A DNA stretch of 64,000 nt from positions 124,001 to 188,000 of the forward strand of contig NZ_NFJD01000001.1 of NCBI RefSeq assembly GCF_002159705.1, written 5' to 3'. The DNA is from Elusimicrobium sp. An273. Lineage in GTDB: Bacteria > Elusimicrobiota > Elusimicrobia > Elusimicrobiales > Elusimicrobiaceae. Of this stretch, positions 47,154 through 55,504 are shown in pieces (position 1 is the first letter of the stretch; every line of letters begins with the position of its first letter). The notes under the pieces were generated by a model. It was not told the origin of the DNA, did no database searches, and saw only the letters and a list, made by a program, of their open reading frames with translations. The position numbers and the translations under genes are program-made.

Positions 47154-48710
47154 TTATTTTTCAACAATCAGGCTTTTGGCCGTCATATCGGCAGGCTTTT
47201 TAAGGCCCATCACGTCCAACACCGTTACCGCAATGTCGCCCAAGTTGCCCGTGGCGGCCATTTTGGCGTTTTTATGGTCTTTGCTGACGTACACAAAATC
47301 CACCAAGTTGGTCGTGTGCGCCGTTTTGGGCATATTGATTTTTTCGTCCCACATTTCTTCGGCGTTGCCATGGTCGGCCGTGATGAACACCGTGTATCCG
47401 GCCGCCAGCGCAGCTTCCGTTACGGCGCCGGTGCATTCGTCCACCACTTCTACGGCTTTAACCACGGAATCAAAGTTGCCCGTGTGTCCCACCATATCGC
47501 AGTTGGCAAAGTTGATGACAATGAAATCATACTTGTTGGTGGCGATTTGCTTGAGGGCTTCGTCTTTAACAAAGTATGCTTCCATTTCCGGATGTTCGGC
47601 AAAGGTAGCCGGATCAAAGCGGCCTTTGATTTCAATGCGGTCTTCCCCGGGGTACGGTTTAATCAATTTTCCGTTGAAGAACGACGTAACGTGTTTGAAT
47701 TTTTGCGTTTCCGCCAGGCGCAGCTGTTTTAAGCCGGCCTTGGAAATCACTTCGCCCAGCAGGTTGTTCATTCCGCCGCCGTCTGTCATAGACGGAAGGG
47801 CGTTGTAAGGGAACGCGTCGTAGTACTTGGTCAGCCCGCAGTACACGCAGGGCACGCGCGGCCCGCGGTTTTTGCCGGGGTAGTTATCATCGATAAAGGC
47901 ACGGGTAAGCTGGATGGCGCGGTCTTGGCGGAAGTTGAAGAAAATCACGCTGGAACCCGCTTCCATCCCTTTATAATCGCCCAGCACGGTAGGCGGAATA
48001 TATTCATCCACCATCGGGCCGCCGTCGGGCGTTTTCATGGTTTTGTAATCGGTCAGCACCACTTCTTCGGCGGTGGTACCGTGCAAGCCTTCGGCGCGGA
48101 CAATTAAATTATACGCTTTATCGGTCAGGCTCCAATCTTCGCCGCGGTCCATGGCGTAGTAGCGGCCCTGAATCGTGGCAATTTGGCCCACGCCGTATTC
48201 CTTCATTTTGTCTTCCAGCGTGCGGATAAAGCCCACTGCGCTCTGCGGCGGCGTGTCGCGCCCGTCCGAAAAGAAATGCACATACACATTTTTAATGCCT
48301 TTCTCGGCGGCGTATTTTAAAATGGCAAACAGATGGTCTTGGTGGGCGTGCACGCCTTCATCCTGCACCAGCCCCATCACATGCAGCGGTTTGTTGTTTT
48401 TGAGGCAGTTGTCAATGCAAGCCGAAAACGCGGCGGACTTAAACAAGGAGCCGTCTTCAATCGTGTCTTTTAAGCGTTTGAGTTCCTGGATGACGATTCT
48501 TCCCGCACCCATATTCAGGTGTCCTACTTCGGAAGATCCCATATACCCGGCCGGAAGCCCCACTTGCTCGCCGGACGCTTCAATCTGCGTGTGCGGATAT
48601 TGCGCCAGGTATTTATCCATATTCGGCGTTTTAGCGGTGGTTACCGCATTGTGCGGGCCGGCCTTGGCATCCCCCCAGCCGTCTCTAATAATTAAAACCA
48701 CTTTATTCAT
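47154..48710 (-). CDS. gpmI: Phosphoglycerate mutase, 2,3-bisphosphoglycerate-independent
   Basis: 518 residues, standard length. It interconverts 3- and 2-phosphoglycerate using two Mn ions and a phosphoserine. Motifs: LIIRDGWGDAKAGPHNAVTTAKTPNMD in outline, the nucleophile Ser in YMGSSEVGHLNMGAGRIV, HVMGLVQDEGVHAHQDHL, HFFSDGRDTPP, FRQDRAIQLTRAF and VFITADHGNAEEM. AAGGAG lies before the ATG. It follows an exonuclease gene by 2 bases in a kinase/DUF3307/exonuclease operon and is closed by a strong terminator. Confidence 0.97.
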   Translation of the reverse strand: MNKVVLIIRDGWGDAKAGPHNAVTTAKTPNMDKYLAQYPHTQIEASGEQVGLPAGYMGSSEVGHLNMGAGRIVIQELKRLKDTIEDGSLFKSAAFSACIDNCLKNNKPLHVMGLVQDEGVHAHQDHLFAILKYAAEKGIKNVYVHFFSDGRDTPPQSAVGFIRTLEDKMKEYGVGQIATIQGRYYAMDRGEDWSLTDKAYNLIVRAEGLHGTTAEEVVLTDYKTMKTPDGGPMVDEYIPPTVLGDYKGMEAGSSVIFFNFRQDRAIQLTRAFIDDNYPGKNRGPRVPCVYCGLTKYYDAFPYNALPSMTDGGGMNNLLGEVISKAGLKQLRLAETQKFKHVTSFFNGKLIKPYPGEDRIEIKGRFDPATFAEHPEMEAYFVKDEALKQIATNKYDFIVINFANCDMVGHTGNFDSVVKAVEVVDECTGAVTEAALAAGYTVFITADHGNAEEMWDEKINMPKTAHTTNLVDFVYVSKDHKNAKMAATGNLGDIAVTVLDVMGLKKPADMTAKSLIVEK

Positions 48711-48712
48711 AC

Positions 48713-49315
48713 TTAATTCTCCTTATTTACTGCTATCAAATCTTTCCAGCGTTTGTATTGGAACGGCTCCAGCTGTTCCAACGTTTGCACGCCGTGCTTA
48801 CTTAATATTGTAAGAAAATAATAGAAAATCTGCTCAGCCATCTTCGTATCGGCCATGGCCCGGTGCCACCCTTGCGGATTAATTCCCAAATCCGCCGCAA
48901 TACAGCCCAAGTTGTTTTTGGCAAACCGCCCGCTCTTGCGCGCGAGCTTAAGCGTATCCAACACCGGATAGGGCGGGAACTTCATGCCGCACTGGGCAAA
49001 TTCGCTCTTTAAAAACCCCACATCAAAATCGGCGTTGTGCGCCACAATCACGCAATTATCCAACAGCGAAAGCAGCTTGGGCAACACCGCCGCAAACCGC
49101 GGGGCGGACGCCACCATTTCGTTTGTAATGCCGTGAATGGCCACCACATCCGGGTGCATGGGCATATCGGGGTTGATGAGGGTAGAAAATTCCTCTGTCA
49201 CCCGCCCGCCCTGCGAAACGGAAACCGCTATCTCGCAGATTTTTCCTCCTTCTAAGGGAGAAAGGCCTGTGGTTTCGGTATCCAAACAAGCAAATTTAAT
49301 TTCAGATAGCTGCAT
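48713..49315 (-). CDS. DnaQ-like 3'-5' exonuclease (DEDDh)
   Basis: 200 residues. Exo I FACLDTETTGLSPLEGGKICEIA (D-x-E), Exo II VIVAHNADFDVGFL (HNAxFD), Exo III with GWHRAMADTKMAEQIFYYF (H...D), the DEDDh pattern of DNA polymerase III epsilon subunits and PolC exonucleases. It may proofread or trim DNA or RNA. It is the only such domain here and lacks a polymerase-binding tail that I can recognise. It starts 3 bases after the DUF3307-like gene and sits 2 bases before gpmI. Confidence 0.92.
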   Translation of the reverse strand: MQLSEIKFACLDTETTGLSPLEGGKICEIAVSVSQGGRVTEEFSTLINPDMPMHPDVVAIHGITNEMVASAPRFAAVLPKLLSLLDNCVIVAHNADFDVGFLKSEFAQCGMKFPPYPVLDTLKLARKSGRFAKNNLGCIAADLGINPQGWHRAMADTKMAEQIFYYFLTILSKHGVQTLEQLEPFQYKRWKDLIAVNKEN

Positions 49316-49318
49316 ACG

Positions 49319-50032
49319 TTACCAATTCAAATAAAAGCGCAGGCGCACTAAAAATCCGATAAAGGCCGCCCCGAAAGCTCCCACGTAAAACGCCATATTG
49401 GAAATATCCATTAACCGTATTTTGCGGGCGTACAGGCAGGCCGCAAACCATACCAGCAACAATACCACCCACCGCCAGCCCGGCAGGAGCATAATCAAAA
49501 AGAAAATGGCGCACATCATCGTCAACAGCCAGCGTTCGTCAAAGGTGGGATAGTCGCGCCCGTAGCGGTCTTGCTCCACGGAAAAAATAAACCACCCCAA
49601 CACGCGTGTAGCCGTTACCAACCCCACACAAAAAATAATCCACGGTTCGGCAAAAAAGTTGCCCGTTTCGTACAACACTTTAAACGGCACGCATAAGAAC
49701 AAGAACAACAGGTTGACGATGGTTTTGGTAAAAAACGTCAGCACATGGCCGTGGCGCATTTTGCCGCCGAACTGGAAAAACCGGTCTGCAAACACCAAGA
49801 ACACGCAAAACAGCAAAATGCACAGCCAGCCCGGAATATGCCAAAAGCCCAAAAAGGGCCACGGCATCGTCAGGTAGCCGTAGCACAGCAAAAAAGCCCA
49901 CGCCAAAAATACGCCGGCATGCAGGGCAATGGCCCGGGGGCGGTTTTGCTCTTCCATCCGGTTAATCGTTTTGTGGAAGAAGACAAAATCCGTCAAAAAG
50001 AAAGCTAAAAACAAACGCCAAAAAACAATCAT
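49319..50032 (-). CDS. Multi-pass membrane protein, DUF3307-like
   Basis: 237 residues with about seven membrane helices and many aromatic residues. The first part, FFLTDFVFFHKTINRMEEQNRPRAIALHAGVFLAWAFLL, follows the DUF3307 pattern (D-F-x-x-Q/H ... K/R ... LH). A second acidic/basic segment (GRDYPTFDERWLLTMMCAI) repeats the flavour of the domain. The function of DUF3307 proteins is not known. GGAGAG precedes the ATG, which overlaps the histidine kinase stop by 4 bases. Family assignment is tentative. Confidence 0.62.
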   Translation of the reverse strand: MIVFWRLFLAFFLTDFVFFHKTINRMEEQNRPRAIALHAGVFLAWAFLLCYGYLTMPWPFLGFWHIPGWLCILLFCVFLVFADRFFQFGGKMRHGHVLTFFTKTIVNLLFLFLCVPFKVLYETGNFFAEPWIIFCVGLVTATRVLGWFIFSVEQDRYGRDYPTFDERWLLTMMCAIFFLIMLLPGWRWVVLLLVWFAACLYARKIRLMDISNMAFYVGAFGAAFIGFLVRLRFYLNW

Positions 50033-51738
50033 TTTCTCTCCTTGGGCAGGCAGACGGTAAACGTACTGCCTTTGCCCGGTTCCGAGGTTACGTCCAGCGA
50101 CCCGCCGTGCGCCTGCACGATTTGCCGGCTGATAAATAACCCCAGCCCGTAGCCGGGCCGGTCGGAACGGATTTGGTGGTATTTTTGAAAAAGTCCTTTT
50201 ATATCCTGCGCGGAAATGCCGATGCCGCTGTCCTGCACGGACAGGTAGTACGCCTTTTCATCCTGCACGGCGCGGATGCGCACGAAGCCTTTGTCCGTAA
50301 ATTTAACGGCGTTGGAAACCAAGTTCATAATGACCCGCTGCAACAGCTTCGGGTCGGCGGGCAGCCGGTCCACTTCCGTTTCGGCCGTCAGCTCCAGGCC
50401 TTTTTCCCGGGCGGTAGGCTCCAGCGTATCGGTTACGTTTTTAAATAAGGCGGCCACCTCCACGCTTTCTTTTTTGGGGGTCATCATACCCGCCTGCACG
50501 CGCGATACGTCCAGCACGTCTTCCAAAAGCGAGGATAGATTGCGCGCGGCCTGGCTCATCATTTCCAAATAGTTTTTCTTTTCTTCCTCGCTTACTTTTC
50601 CGCTTTGCAAAATATACAAATATCCCTGCAGGCCCAGCAAGGGGGCTCTTAAATCGTGCGCCACGGAGCGGAACACCTGTTCTTTCATTTCGCTCACCTG
50701 CGCCTGCAGCTGCAGCACCTGATAATCTTTTAAATCGGCCGTCATTTGGTTGAACGCTTTAATTAATTGCTTAAACTCCCCCCACCCGATTTCTTCGTCC
50801 ACTTTTTCGTCCAAATTGCCGTTGCTTACTTCCTGCGCCGCATGCGCCAGCGCTCCAATGGGCTCGCCCAAGCGCTCGGCAAACGTCAGCGCGCCAAAAT
50901 ACGCCAGTGTGGCAATGGAGAGCAAAAACAAGGCGATAATGATGTTGGTATAGTAAATACTGCGGTAGGCTTCGCTCTTGAGCTGCAATACCGTTACGTA
51001 CGCGCCTAAGATGGGCGAAGCGGAAAAAGCCCCCACATACGTTTCCCGCGGGGTTTTTAAATTTTTAATCAGCTGATTTCCCGAAGCGAATGCATTTTTA
51101 AGCGTTTCCGCGTCAAAAGCGGGCTTATATTGGTAATCGTTGGCATAAACGGCGCCGTCCTGATCCACAATATAGATCCGCCCGGTAAGCCCGATGCGCT
51201 GTTCCTGCACGCGGGAGAGAAAGCCAAAAAAGCTCATAATTCCGTATAAGAAATCGCCGTTGGAGAGCGGATAAATAAACTCGCTGATGGGCCGCCCGGC
51301 CACCACGTCAAAACTGCTGACGGACAAGCGCGGCGTTTTTGCCAATTCGGGCAAGGACGGATCCTGCGATAAATCCAGCGCGGGAATTTGTTTTAAAATT
51401 TGTTTTTCCCCCGCCCGGTACAATTCTTTTCCCTTCGGGGAGATCACGGCAAGCATCAAAAAATCGGGGTTTGCGTTCAGGGCTTCCTGCAAAATGGGCT
51501 GAGGGTTTTGTTTTTTGCGCAAGGCTTGCGTAACTTGCGGCGCAAAGGCCAGGCGCCAGGTTAAATCTTCTATATGTTGGTTCATGGAAGAAGATACAAT
51601 CTGGGCCAAGTTGGCGTGCGTTTCCAAGATATTGTTTTTTAAATGTACCTGGTAATAGGTCAGCAGCAAGATCATCGGGATCAGCGGCATCAGCACCACA
51701 GCCAGGAACAATTTAAAAAGTTTAGAAAATAAAGACAT
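50029..51738 (-). CDS. Sensor histidine kinase (extracytoplasmic sensor, HAMP, HisKA, HATPase)
   Basis: 569 residues. TM1 lies at about 8-28 and TM2 at about 262-285; the 230 residues between form an extracytoplasmic dCache-like sensor domain (YRAGEKQILKQ, IYIVDQDGAVYAND). A HAMP domain follows TM2. HisKA carries the phosphoacceptor His in FRSVAHDLRAPLLGLQGYLYI; the N-box is MNLVSNAVKF, G1 VQDSGIGISAQDIKGLFQKYHQ and G2 YGLGLFISRQIVQAHGG. No response regulator is adjacent. It heads an operon with the DUF3307-like, exonuclease and gpmI genes. AAGGTGG precedes the ATG. Confidence 0.93.
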   Translation of the reverse strand: MSLFSKLFKLFLAVVLMPLIPMILLLTYYQVHLKNNILETHANLAQIVSSSMNQHIEDLTWRLAFAPQVTQALRKKQNPQPILQEALNANPDFLMLAVISPKGKELYRAGEKQILKQIPALDLSQDPSLPELAKTPRLSVSSFDVVAGRPISEFIYPLSNGDFLYGIMSFFGFLSRVQEQRIGLTGRIYIVDQDGAVYANDYQYKPAFDAETLKNAFASGNQLIKNLKTPRETYVGAFSASPILGAYVTVLQLKSEAYRSIYYTNIIIALFLLSIATLAYFGALTFAERLGEPIGALAHAAQEVSNGNLDEKVDEEIGWGEFKQLIKAFNQMTADLKDYQVLQLQAQVSEMKEQVFRSVAHDLRAPLLGLQGYLYILQSGKVSEEEKKNYLEMMSQAARNLSSLLEDVLDVSRVQAGMMTPKKESVEVAALFKNVTDTLEPTAREKGLELTAETEVDRLPADPKLLQRVIMNLVSNAVKFTDKGFVRIRAVQDEKAYYLSVQDSGIGISAQDIKGLFQKYHQIRSDRPGYGLGLFISRQIVQAHGGSLDVTSEPGKGSTFTVCLPKERK

Positions 51739-51755
51739 ATTCCACCTTATTATAA

Positions 51756-51764
51756 ATTATATCA
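51756..51764 (-). promoter_or_regulatory. Extended -10 promoter of the 51738 histidine kinase operon
   Basis: On the minus strand TGA-TATAAT ends 17 bases before the ATG. A second TATAAT-like stretch overlaps. The short leader carries AAGGTGG. The gap 51739-51926 holds this, the next promoter and G/C-rich small palindromes of unknown meaning. Confidence 0.55.
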
Positions 51765-51914
51765 ATTCAAAACCCGGAAACGGATAAAATTCTGCTTTCG
51801 CTGCACAGGCCCAAAAGGCCTAGGGGCGGCTGGGTCTGTCCTTCAAAAAGAGTTGGGCCTTTTTTAGGCCGTCATACGGGCCCTTTGACCCTGGCGAAAG
51901 CCCTTTGGAAAGCC

Positions 51915-51920
51915 TATAGT
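51915..51920 (+). promoter_or_regulatory. -10 box of the 51927 gene, leaderless geometry
   Basis: TATAGT followed by exactly six bases and the ATG at 51927. No ribosome site. Confidence 0.5.
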
Positions 51921-51926
51921 ATAAGT

Positions 51927-52190
51927 ATGACAAAACACCTGATTTTATTCGCTTCCCGTATGCGCCGGGCTTTCCGACAGGAAAGAGAAAAGACCCTGCG
52001 CCAGCAGGACATACGCACCGTATGCATACAGGAACAAATTATTTGCTTAAGCGAGCAAGAGGCCGCCTTTGTAGCGCTGGAAACCAGCCGGCTGCTGCGT
52101 GCCCAGCGCCAGGAAGCCAAACGCAAAAAACGTTTGGGCATTCCTCCCCCGCCCGCGCCCGGCAAAATTGCCTACGCGGTCTATATGTAA
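51927..52190 (+). CDS. Small basic protein of unknown function
   Basis: 87 residues from the ATG at 51927; an upstream in-frame GTG- or TTG-type start at 51885 is possible but less likely. The protein is rich in Arg, Lys, Gln and Leu, with long helical stretches (SRMRRAFRQEREKTLRQQDI, QEAAFVALETSRLLRAQRQEAKRKKR), then a short Pro-rich IPPPPAPGK end. It could bind nucleic acid or be a small regulator, but I recognise no family. It is flanked by its own promoter and a good terminator, which supports a real gene. Confidence 0.6.
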   Translation: MTKHLILFASRMRRAFRQEREKTLRQQDIRTVCIQEQIICLSEQEAAFVALETSRLLRAQRQEAKRKKRLGIPPPPAPGKIAYAVYM

Positions 52191-52209
52191 TTTATAAATA
52201 TAAAAACCA

Positions 52210-52238
52210 AAAATCCGCTTACAAAAGCGGATTTTTTT
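52210..52238 (+). terminator. Terminator of the 51927 gene / ChaN-like gene
   Basis: AAATCCGCTT-ACAA-AAGCGGATTT with T7 on the plus strand and A-rich on the other side. It can serve both convergent genes. Confidence 0.88.
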
Positions 52239-52256
52239 GTTTGCCCAAAATCTTTC

Positions 52257-53408
52257 TTACTCTCGTCTCTGGGCGACTTTTTGAATATGCAAATCACAGC
52301 CCCCTACCAGCGCACTGCGCTTGCTTTTCATCCAACGAATCAAAAATACCGGCTGAGAAGGATTGCTTTGCTGCAATTGGCGTCCTAACCCGCGGACAGA
52401 TATCGGAATGGGGATATTGCGCTCCAGCAAGGTATTAAAATCTCCGATGCCGGAAGAAGAGTATTCCACCACAAACGGTTTAAATTCTTTTAACAATAAA
52501 GGTAACGAGAACGGCTGGTTATAGTCGGTATGCCCCATGCCGGCATGAATAAAAACCACCGCGTCCGGATCCTGCGCATAAATGCGGCGGATAATTTGCG
52601 CCCAATACTGGTTGCGCTCCTGCATGCCGCTGGGAGCGATGGTTTTCCAAGCCAAGGGGGTTTGTTGGAAAGAAGTATAGCGAGTGCGGAGCAATTCGCG
52701 TGATAAAGCCGGGTTTTCCAACCCCACCACCCATACTCCCGCCGCAAGCAGCCGCTTGGTCAGCGGGCGGTAGTAGGGGCGTTTTACCACCAATTGGTCT
52801 ACCTCTTTTTCTTTCTTTAAAATATATAATTCCGGCACGGGCGGAGCATCCACAAACTCGGAAGCATAATAGATGTTTTTGTCGGGATGCGCCCTTTTAA
52901 ACTGCATCAGTGCTTCTTCCACATTTTGGGCCATCCAATTAATCTCATGCACTTCGCCCAGCAACACCAACCGGGCATCATACGGAATATAGTTCAAATA
53001 GTCAATTTTGCCTTGCACCGGCTCCACTTGCACGTTTTTTTGCAGTTCTCCTTTTCGGCTATAGGCATAGGCATCGCGCTCCAGCCAGTGCGCCACCAAG
53101 GCGCGCTGCATTTCTTTGTTTTGCTGCAGCAGCTTCGACGTAGCCGCTTGGGGATTTAGCGTAAAATAATCTTCCAGCATCGTGTTTAAATCTTCAAATC
53201 CGTTCTCTTCCAAATTCTTAATATAATTTTTCCGCTGGGATAAAACGGCCGCAGCTGAAGGAGATACCCCCGCAATACGGCCGCCCGCCGCCGAGGCGGA
53301 CGAACCAAGCAGTTCTTTGGCCACCACGGACGGCAATTTTTGCAACTGAGCCCACGAAGATAAAGGAAAAGCCCCCAACAAGAGGCAACAAAGTAAAAAA
53401 GTTCTCAT
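52257..53408 (-). CDS. ChaN-like (haem-binding uptake, Tiki superfamily) exported protein
   Basis: 383 residues from the ATG at 53408, which begins a signal peptide MRTFLLCCLLLGAFPLSSWAQ. An in-frame ATG at 53435 is a second option. The ChaN/DUF399 pattern is seen in ARLVLLGEVHEINWMAQNVEEALMQFKRAHPDKNIYYASEF in outline (LGEVHE corresponds to the family GExH motif) and in the C-terminal VVFIHAGMGHTDY (GxGH). ChaN proteins bind haem or metals; Tiki relatives are proteases. The N-terminal third has no known domain. It would be periplasmic. It is a single gene. Confidence 0.72.
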   Translation of the reverse strand: MRTFLLCCLLLGAFPLSSWAQLQKLPSVVAKELLGSSASAAGGRIAGVSPSAAAVLSQRKNYIKNLEENGFEDLNTMLEDYFTLNPQAATSKLLQQNKEMQRALVAHWLERDAYAYSRKGELQKNVQVEPVQGKIDYLNYIPYDARLVLLGEVHEINWMAQNVEEALMQFKRAHPDKNIYYASEFVDAPPVPELYILKKEKEVDQLVVKRPYYRPLTKRLLAAGVWVVGLENPALSRELLRTRYTSFQQTPLAWKTIAPSGMQERNQYWAQIIRRIYAQDPDAVVFIHAGMGHTDYNQPFSLPLLLKEFKPFVVEYSSSGIGDFNTLLERNIPIPISVRGLGRQLQQSNPSQPVFLIRWMKSKRSALVGGCDLHIQKVAQRRE

Positions 53409-53465
53409 ATCTATACTATGTCTTTTTAAACGCATTCCGGCCAGGGCCTTTGGGCCCTCTTGGGC

Positions 53466-53498
53466 AAAGAAAGAGGGCCTAACTTAAGTTAGGCCCTC
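53466..53498 (-). terminator. Terminator after etfA
   Basis: Perfect palindrome GAGGGCCTAACTT/AAGTTAGGCCCTC (53473-53485 with 53486-53498). On the minus strand TTTCTTT follows. It lies 20 bases after the etfA stop. Confidence 0.85.
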
Positions 53499-53518
53499 CG
53501 GTTATTTTGCAAAACCAG

Positions 53519-54709
53519 TTATTTGGTTTTTTTAACTTGTTCAATAATCCGCGGCAGGATTTGGCGGGCGTCGCCCACAAAGCCGTATTTGCAGACATTG
53601 AAGATAGGCGCGTTGGCGTCTTTATTGATGCCGATAATCACGTCGCTGTGCTCCATTCCTACAATATGCTGCACCGCGCCGGAAATACCGCACGCCACAT
53701 ACAGTTTGGACGCCACGGTCACCCCGCTCTGGCCAATCTGTTTTTCTTTGGGTTTCAAGCCCAAATCAATGGCAGCGCGGCTGGCACCTACGGCACCGCC
53801 CAAATCGGCCGCCAATTCTTCGAGCAAAGCAAAACCGCTTTTGTCTTTCATCCCGCGGCCGCCGGCGATGACCACTTCGGCTTCGTCCAGCTTGTCCATG
53901 GCGGACACTTCGTCAAAGTGCGTATTGATAATGCGCACTTTGGCCGCCTGGGGCGGAACGGCGATGGCTTCCGTTACCACTTGAGCCATTTTGCCGGGGG
54001 TGGTGACCACTTTTTTAAACACATTGGGGCGCACGGTGGACATTTGCGGCCGGTAGTCCGGGCATTTGATGTCCGCCATGATGTTGCCGCCAAAAGCGGG
54101 GCGGGTTTGAATCAGGTTGCCGTCTTTTACGGACAATCCCGTGCAGTCCGCCGTCAACCCTACAAACAGTTCCGACGAAATCCGCGGCGACAAGTCGCGC
54201 CCGATATACGTGGACGGATACAGCACCACACTGGGGTTGTATTTTTTAATCAGCGTTACCATCGCGTTGGCGTACGCCAGCGTGTTGTAGTGATGATATT
54301 CCGGGCCGTTTACGGCGTAAATTTTATCGGTGCCGTATTGGGAAAGTTCCGCATAATACTGGGATACGTTATCCCCAATCACAACCGCACACAATTCTTC
54401 GCCCAATTGGTTGGCCAGTTCCCGCCCTTTGGACAGCAGTTCAAAGCCCACCGGGCGCACTTTTTGGGTTTTCCCGTCGTCGGCGATTTCAATAAACACC
54501 CACACGCCTTTGTAGGCGGAAAGGTCTTTTTTCACCGCACCGGAAGCCGGCAAAGAAAGCGCTTTTACCGGGCAGACGGACACACACGCACCGCACATGG
54601 TGCAGTTGGCGTTGGGCACCGCTTTGCGGTTTACCAAAGAGAGCGCGCCAAACGGACAAGCGCCTACGCATTTGCCGCAACCTACGCAATTAGAAGCTAC
54701 CTGAATCAT
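53519..54709 (-). CDS. etfA: Electron transfer flavoprotein subunit alpha with N-terminal 2[4Fe-4S] ferredoxin domain
   Basis: 396 residues. Residues 1-60 carry two ferredoxin motifs, CVGCGKCVGACP and CTMCGACVSVCP (each C-x2-C-x2-C-x3-C-P). Then comes EtfA proper: YKGVWVFIEIADDGKTQKVRPVGFELLSKGRELANQLGEELCAVVIGD in outline, PSTYIGRDLSPRIS, AFGGNIMADI and the FAD-binding C-terminal VVIAGGRGMKDKSGF, LYVACGISGAVQHIVGM. It transfers electrons from an acyl-CoA dehydrogenase through FAD; the clusters give it a path to ferredoxin-type partners. Such EtfA forms occur in anaerobes. GGAG precedes the ATG, which lies inside the etfB end. Confidence 0.95.
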   Translation of the reverse strand: MIQVASNCVGCGKCVGACPFGALSLVNRKAVPNANCTMCGACVSVCPVKALSLPASGAVKKDLSAYKGVWVFIEIADDGKTQKVRPVGFELLSKGRELANQLGEELCAVVIGDNVSQYYAELSQYGTDKIYAVNGPEYHHYNTLAYANAMVTLIKKYNPSVVLYPSTYIGRDLSPRISSELFVGLTADCTGLSVKDGNLIQTRPAFGGNIMADIKCPDYRPQMSTVRPNVFKKVVTTPGKMAQVVTEAIAVPPQAAKVRIINTHFDEVSAMDKLDEAEVVIAGGRGMKDKSGFALLEELAADLGGAVGASRAAIDLGLKPKEKQIGQSGVTVASKLYVACGISGAVQHIVGMEHSDVIIGINKDANAPIFNVCKYGFVGDARQILPRIIEQVKKTK

Positions 54710-55494
54710 TTGATTACACTCTCCTTTTTCAAAATTTCCACAAATTTATCCGCCAGTTCCACGGCAGAACCCGTGAACATTTCCCCTTTCGGGCGCGCCG
54801 GCGGCGGGAAGATGCGGTCTACCCGCGTGGGCGATCCTTCCAACCCGATTTTGTGCGGGTCGGCCGCGATATCCGCAGCAGACCACGTGAGCGTTACTTT
54901 ATCCTGCGCTTTGTGCGCCGCCATAAAAGAAGGATATTTGGGCGCATAGTCGTGCGGCATGGTCATCGTAACGAGTACGGGCAAATCCGCTTCCAAAATT
55001 TGGTGGCCGCCGTCAATCAATTTTTTCACGACCACTTGATTGCCGTTGGCGTCAATGCTTTCGCAGAAGGTAATTTGGGGGATGCCCAAATGGTGGGCAA
55101 TGCCGGGGCCGGTTTGGGCGGTATCGCCGTCAATGGCCATTTGTCCGCAGAGGATCAAATCGTACTGGCCGATTTTGCGAATGGCCATGGCCAACGCATA
55201 AGAAGTGGCCCACGTGTCCGAGCCGGCAAGCGCCCGGTCGGCCAACAACACACCTTCATCGGCGCCCAAGGCCAGCGCCAAGCGCAGCACGGCGTTTGCC
55301 TGGGCGGGGCCCATGGAAAGCACCGTTACTTTCGCGCCGGTTTTGGCTTTGATGTCCAACGCTTTTTCCAACGCGTAATGGTCATAGGGGTTCAAGATGC
55401 TGGGCACGCCCGCGCGGATGAGCGTACCGGTTTTCGGATCCACTTTTACTTGTGTGGAATCGGGAACTTGTTTAATACAAACAATGATATTCAT
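54706..55494 (-). CDS. etfB: Electron transfer flavoprotein subunit beta
   Basis: 262 residues. IVCIKQVPDSTQVKVDPKTGTLIRAGVPSILNPYDHYALEKAL in outline is the EtfB start, followed by VTVLSMGPAQANAVLRLALALGADEGVLLAD and CGQMAIDGDTAQTGPGIAHHLGIPQITF, the EtfB signature. It forms the FAD/AMP-binding heterodimer with EtfA. Electron-bifurcating Etf complexes have the same general layout, but bifurcation cannot be assigned from sequence by eye. It overlaps etfA by 4 bases and follows the dehydrogenase by 10 bases. Confidence 0.96.
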   Translation of the reverse strand: MNIIVCIKQVPDSTQVKVDPKTGTLIRAGVPSILNPYDHYALEKALDIKAKTGAKVTVLSMGPAQANAVLRLALALGADEGVLLADRALAGSDTWATSYALAMAIRKIGQYDLILCGQMAIDGDTAQTGPGIAHHLGIPQITFCESIDANGNQVVVKKLIDGGHQILEADLPVLVTMTMPHDYAPKYPSFMAAHKAQDKVTLTWSAADIAADPHKIGLEGSPTRVDRIFPPPARPKGEMFTGSAVELADKFVEILKKESVIK

Positions 55495-55504
55495 GCGTTA
55501 TATC

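Noticed and set aside
46959-47808. Two overlapping plus-strand frames opposite gpmI
   Set aside because: Both lie in the antisense of gpmI and a terminator; composition is typical of antisense shadows.
51770-51910. Structured RNA in the GC-rich gap before the 51927 gene
   Set aside because: Several GGCC/GGGCC palindromes are present, but they do not make a convincing stable fold or match a known RNA; left unannotated.
53507-54949. 480-codon open frame on the plus strand opposite etfA and etfB
   Set aside because: A shadow of the GC-rich third positions of etfA/etfB; His/Arg/Gly-rich with no domain. The minus strand has clear families.
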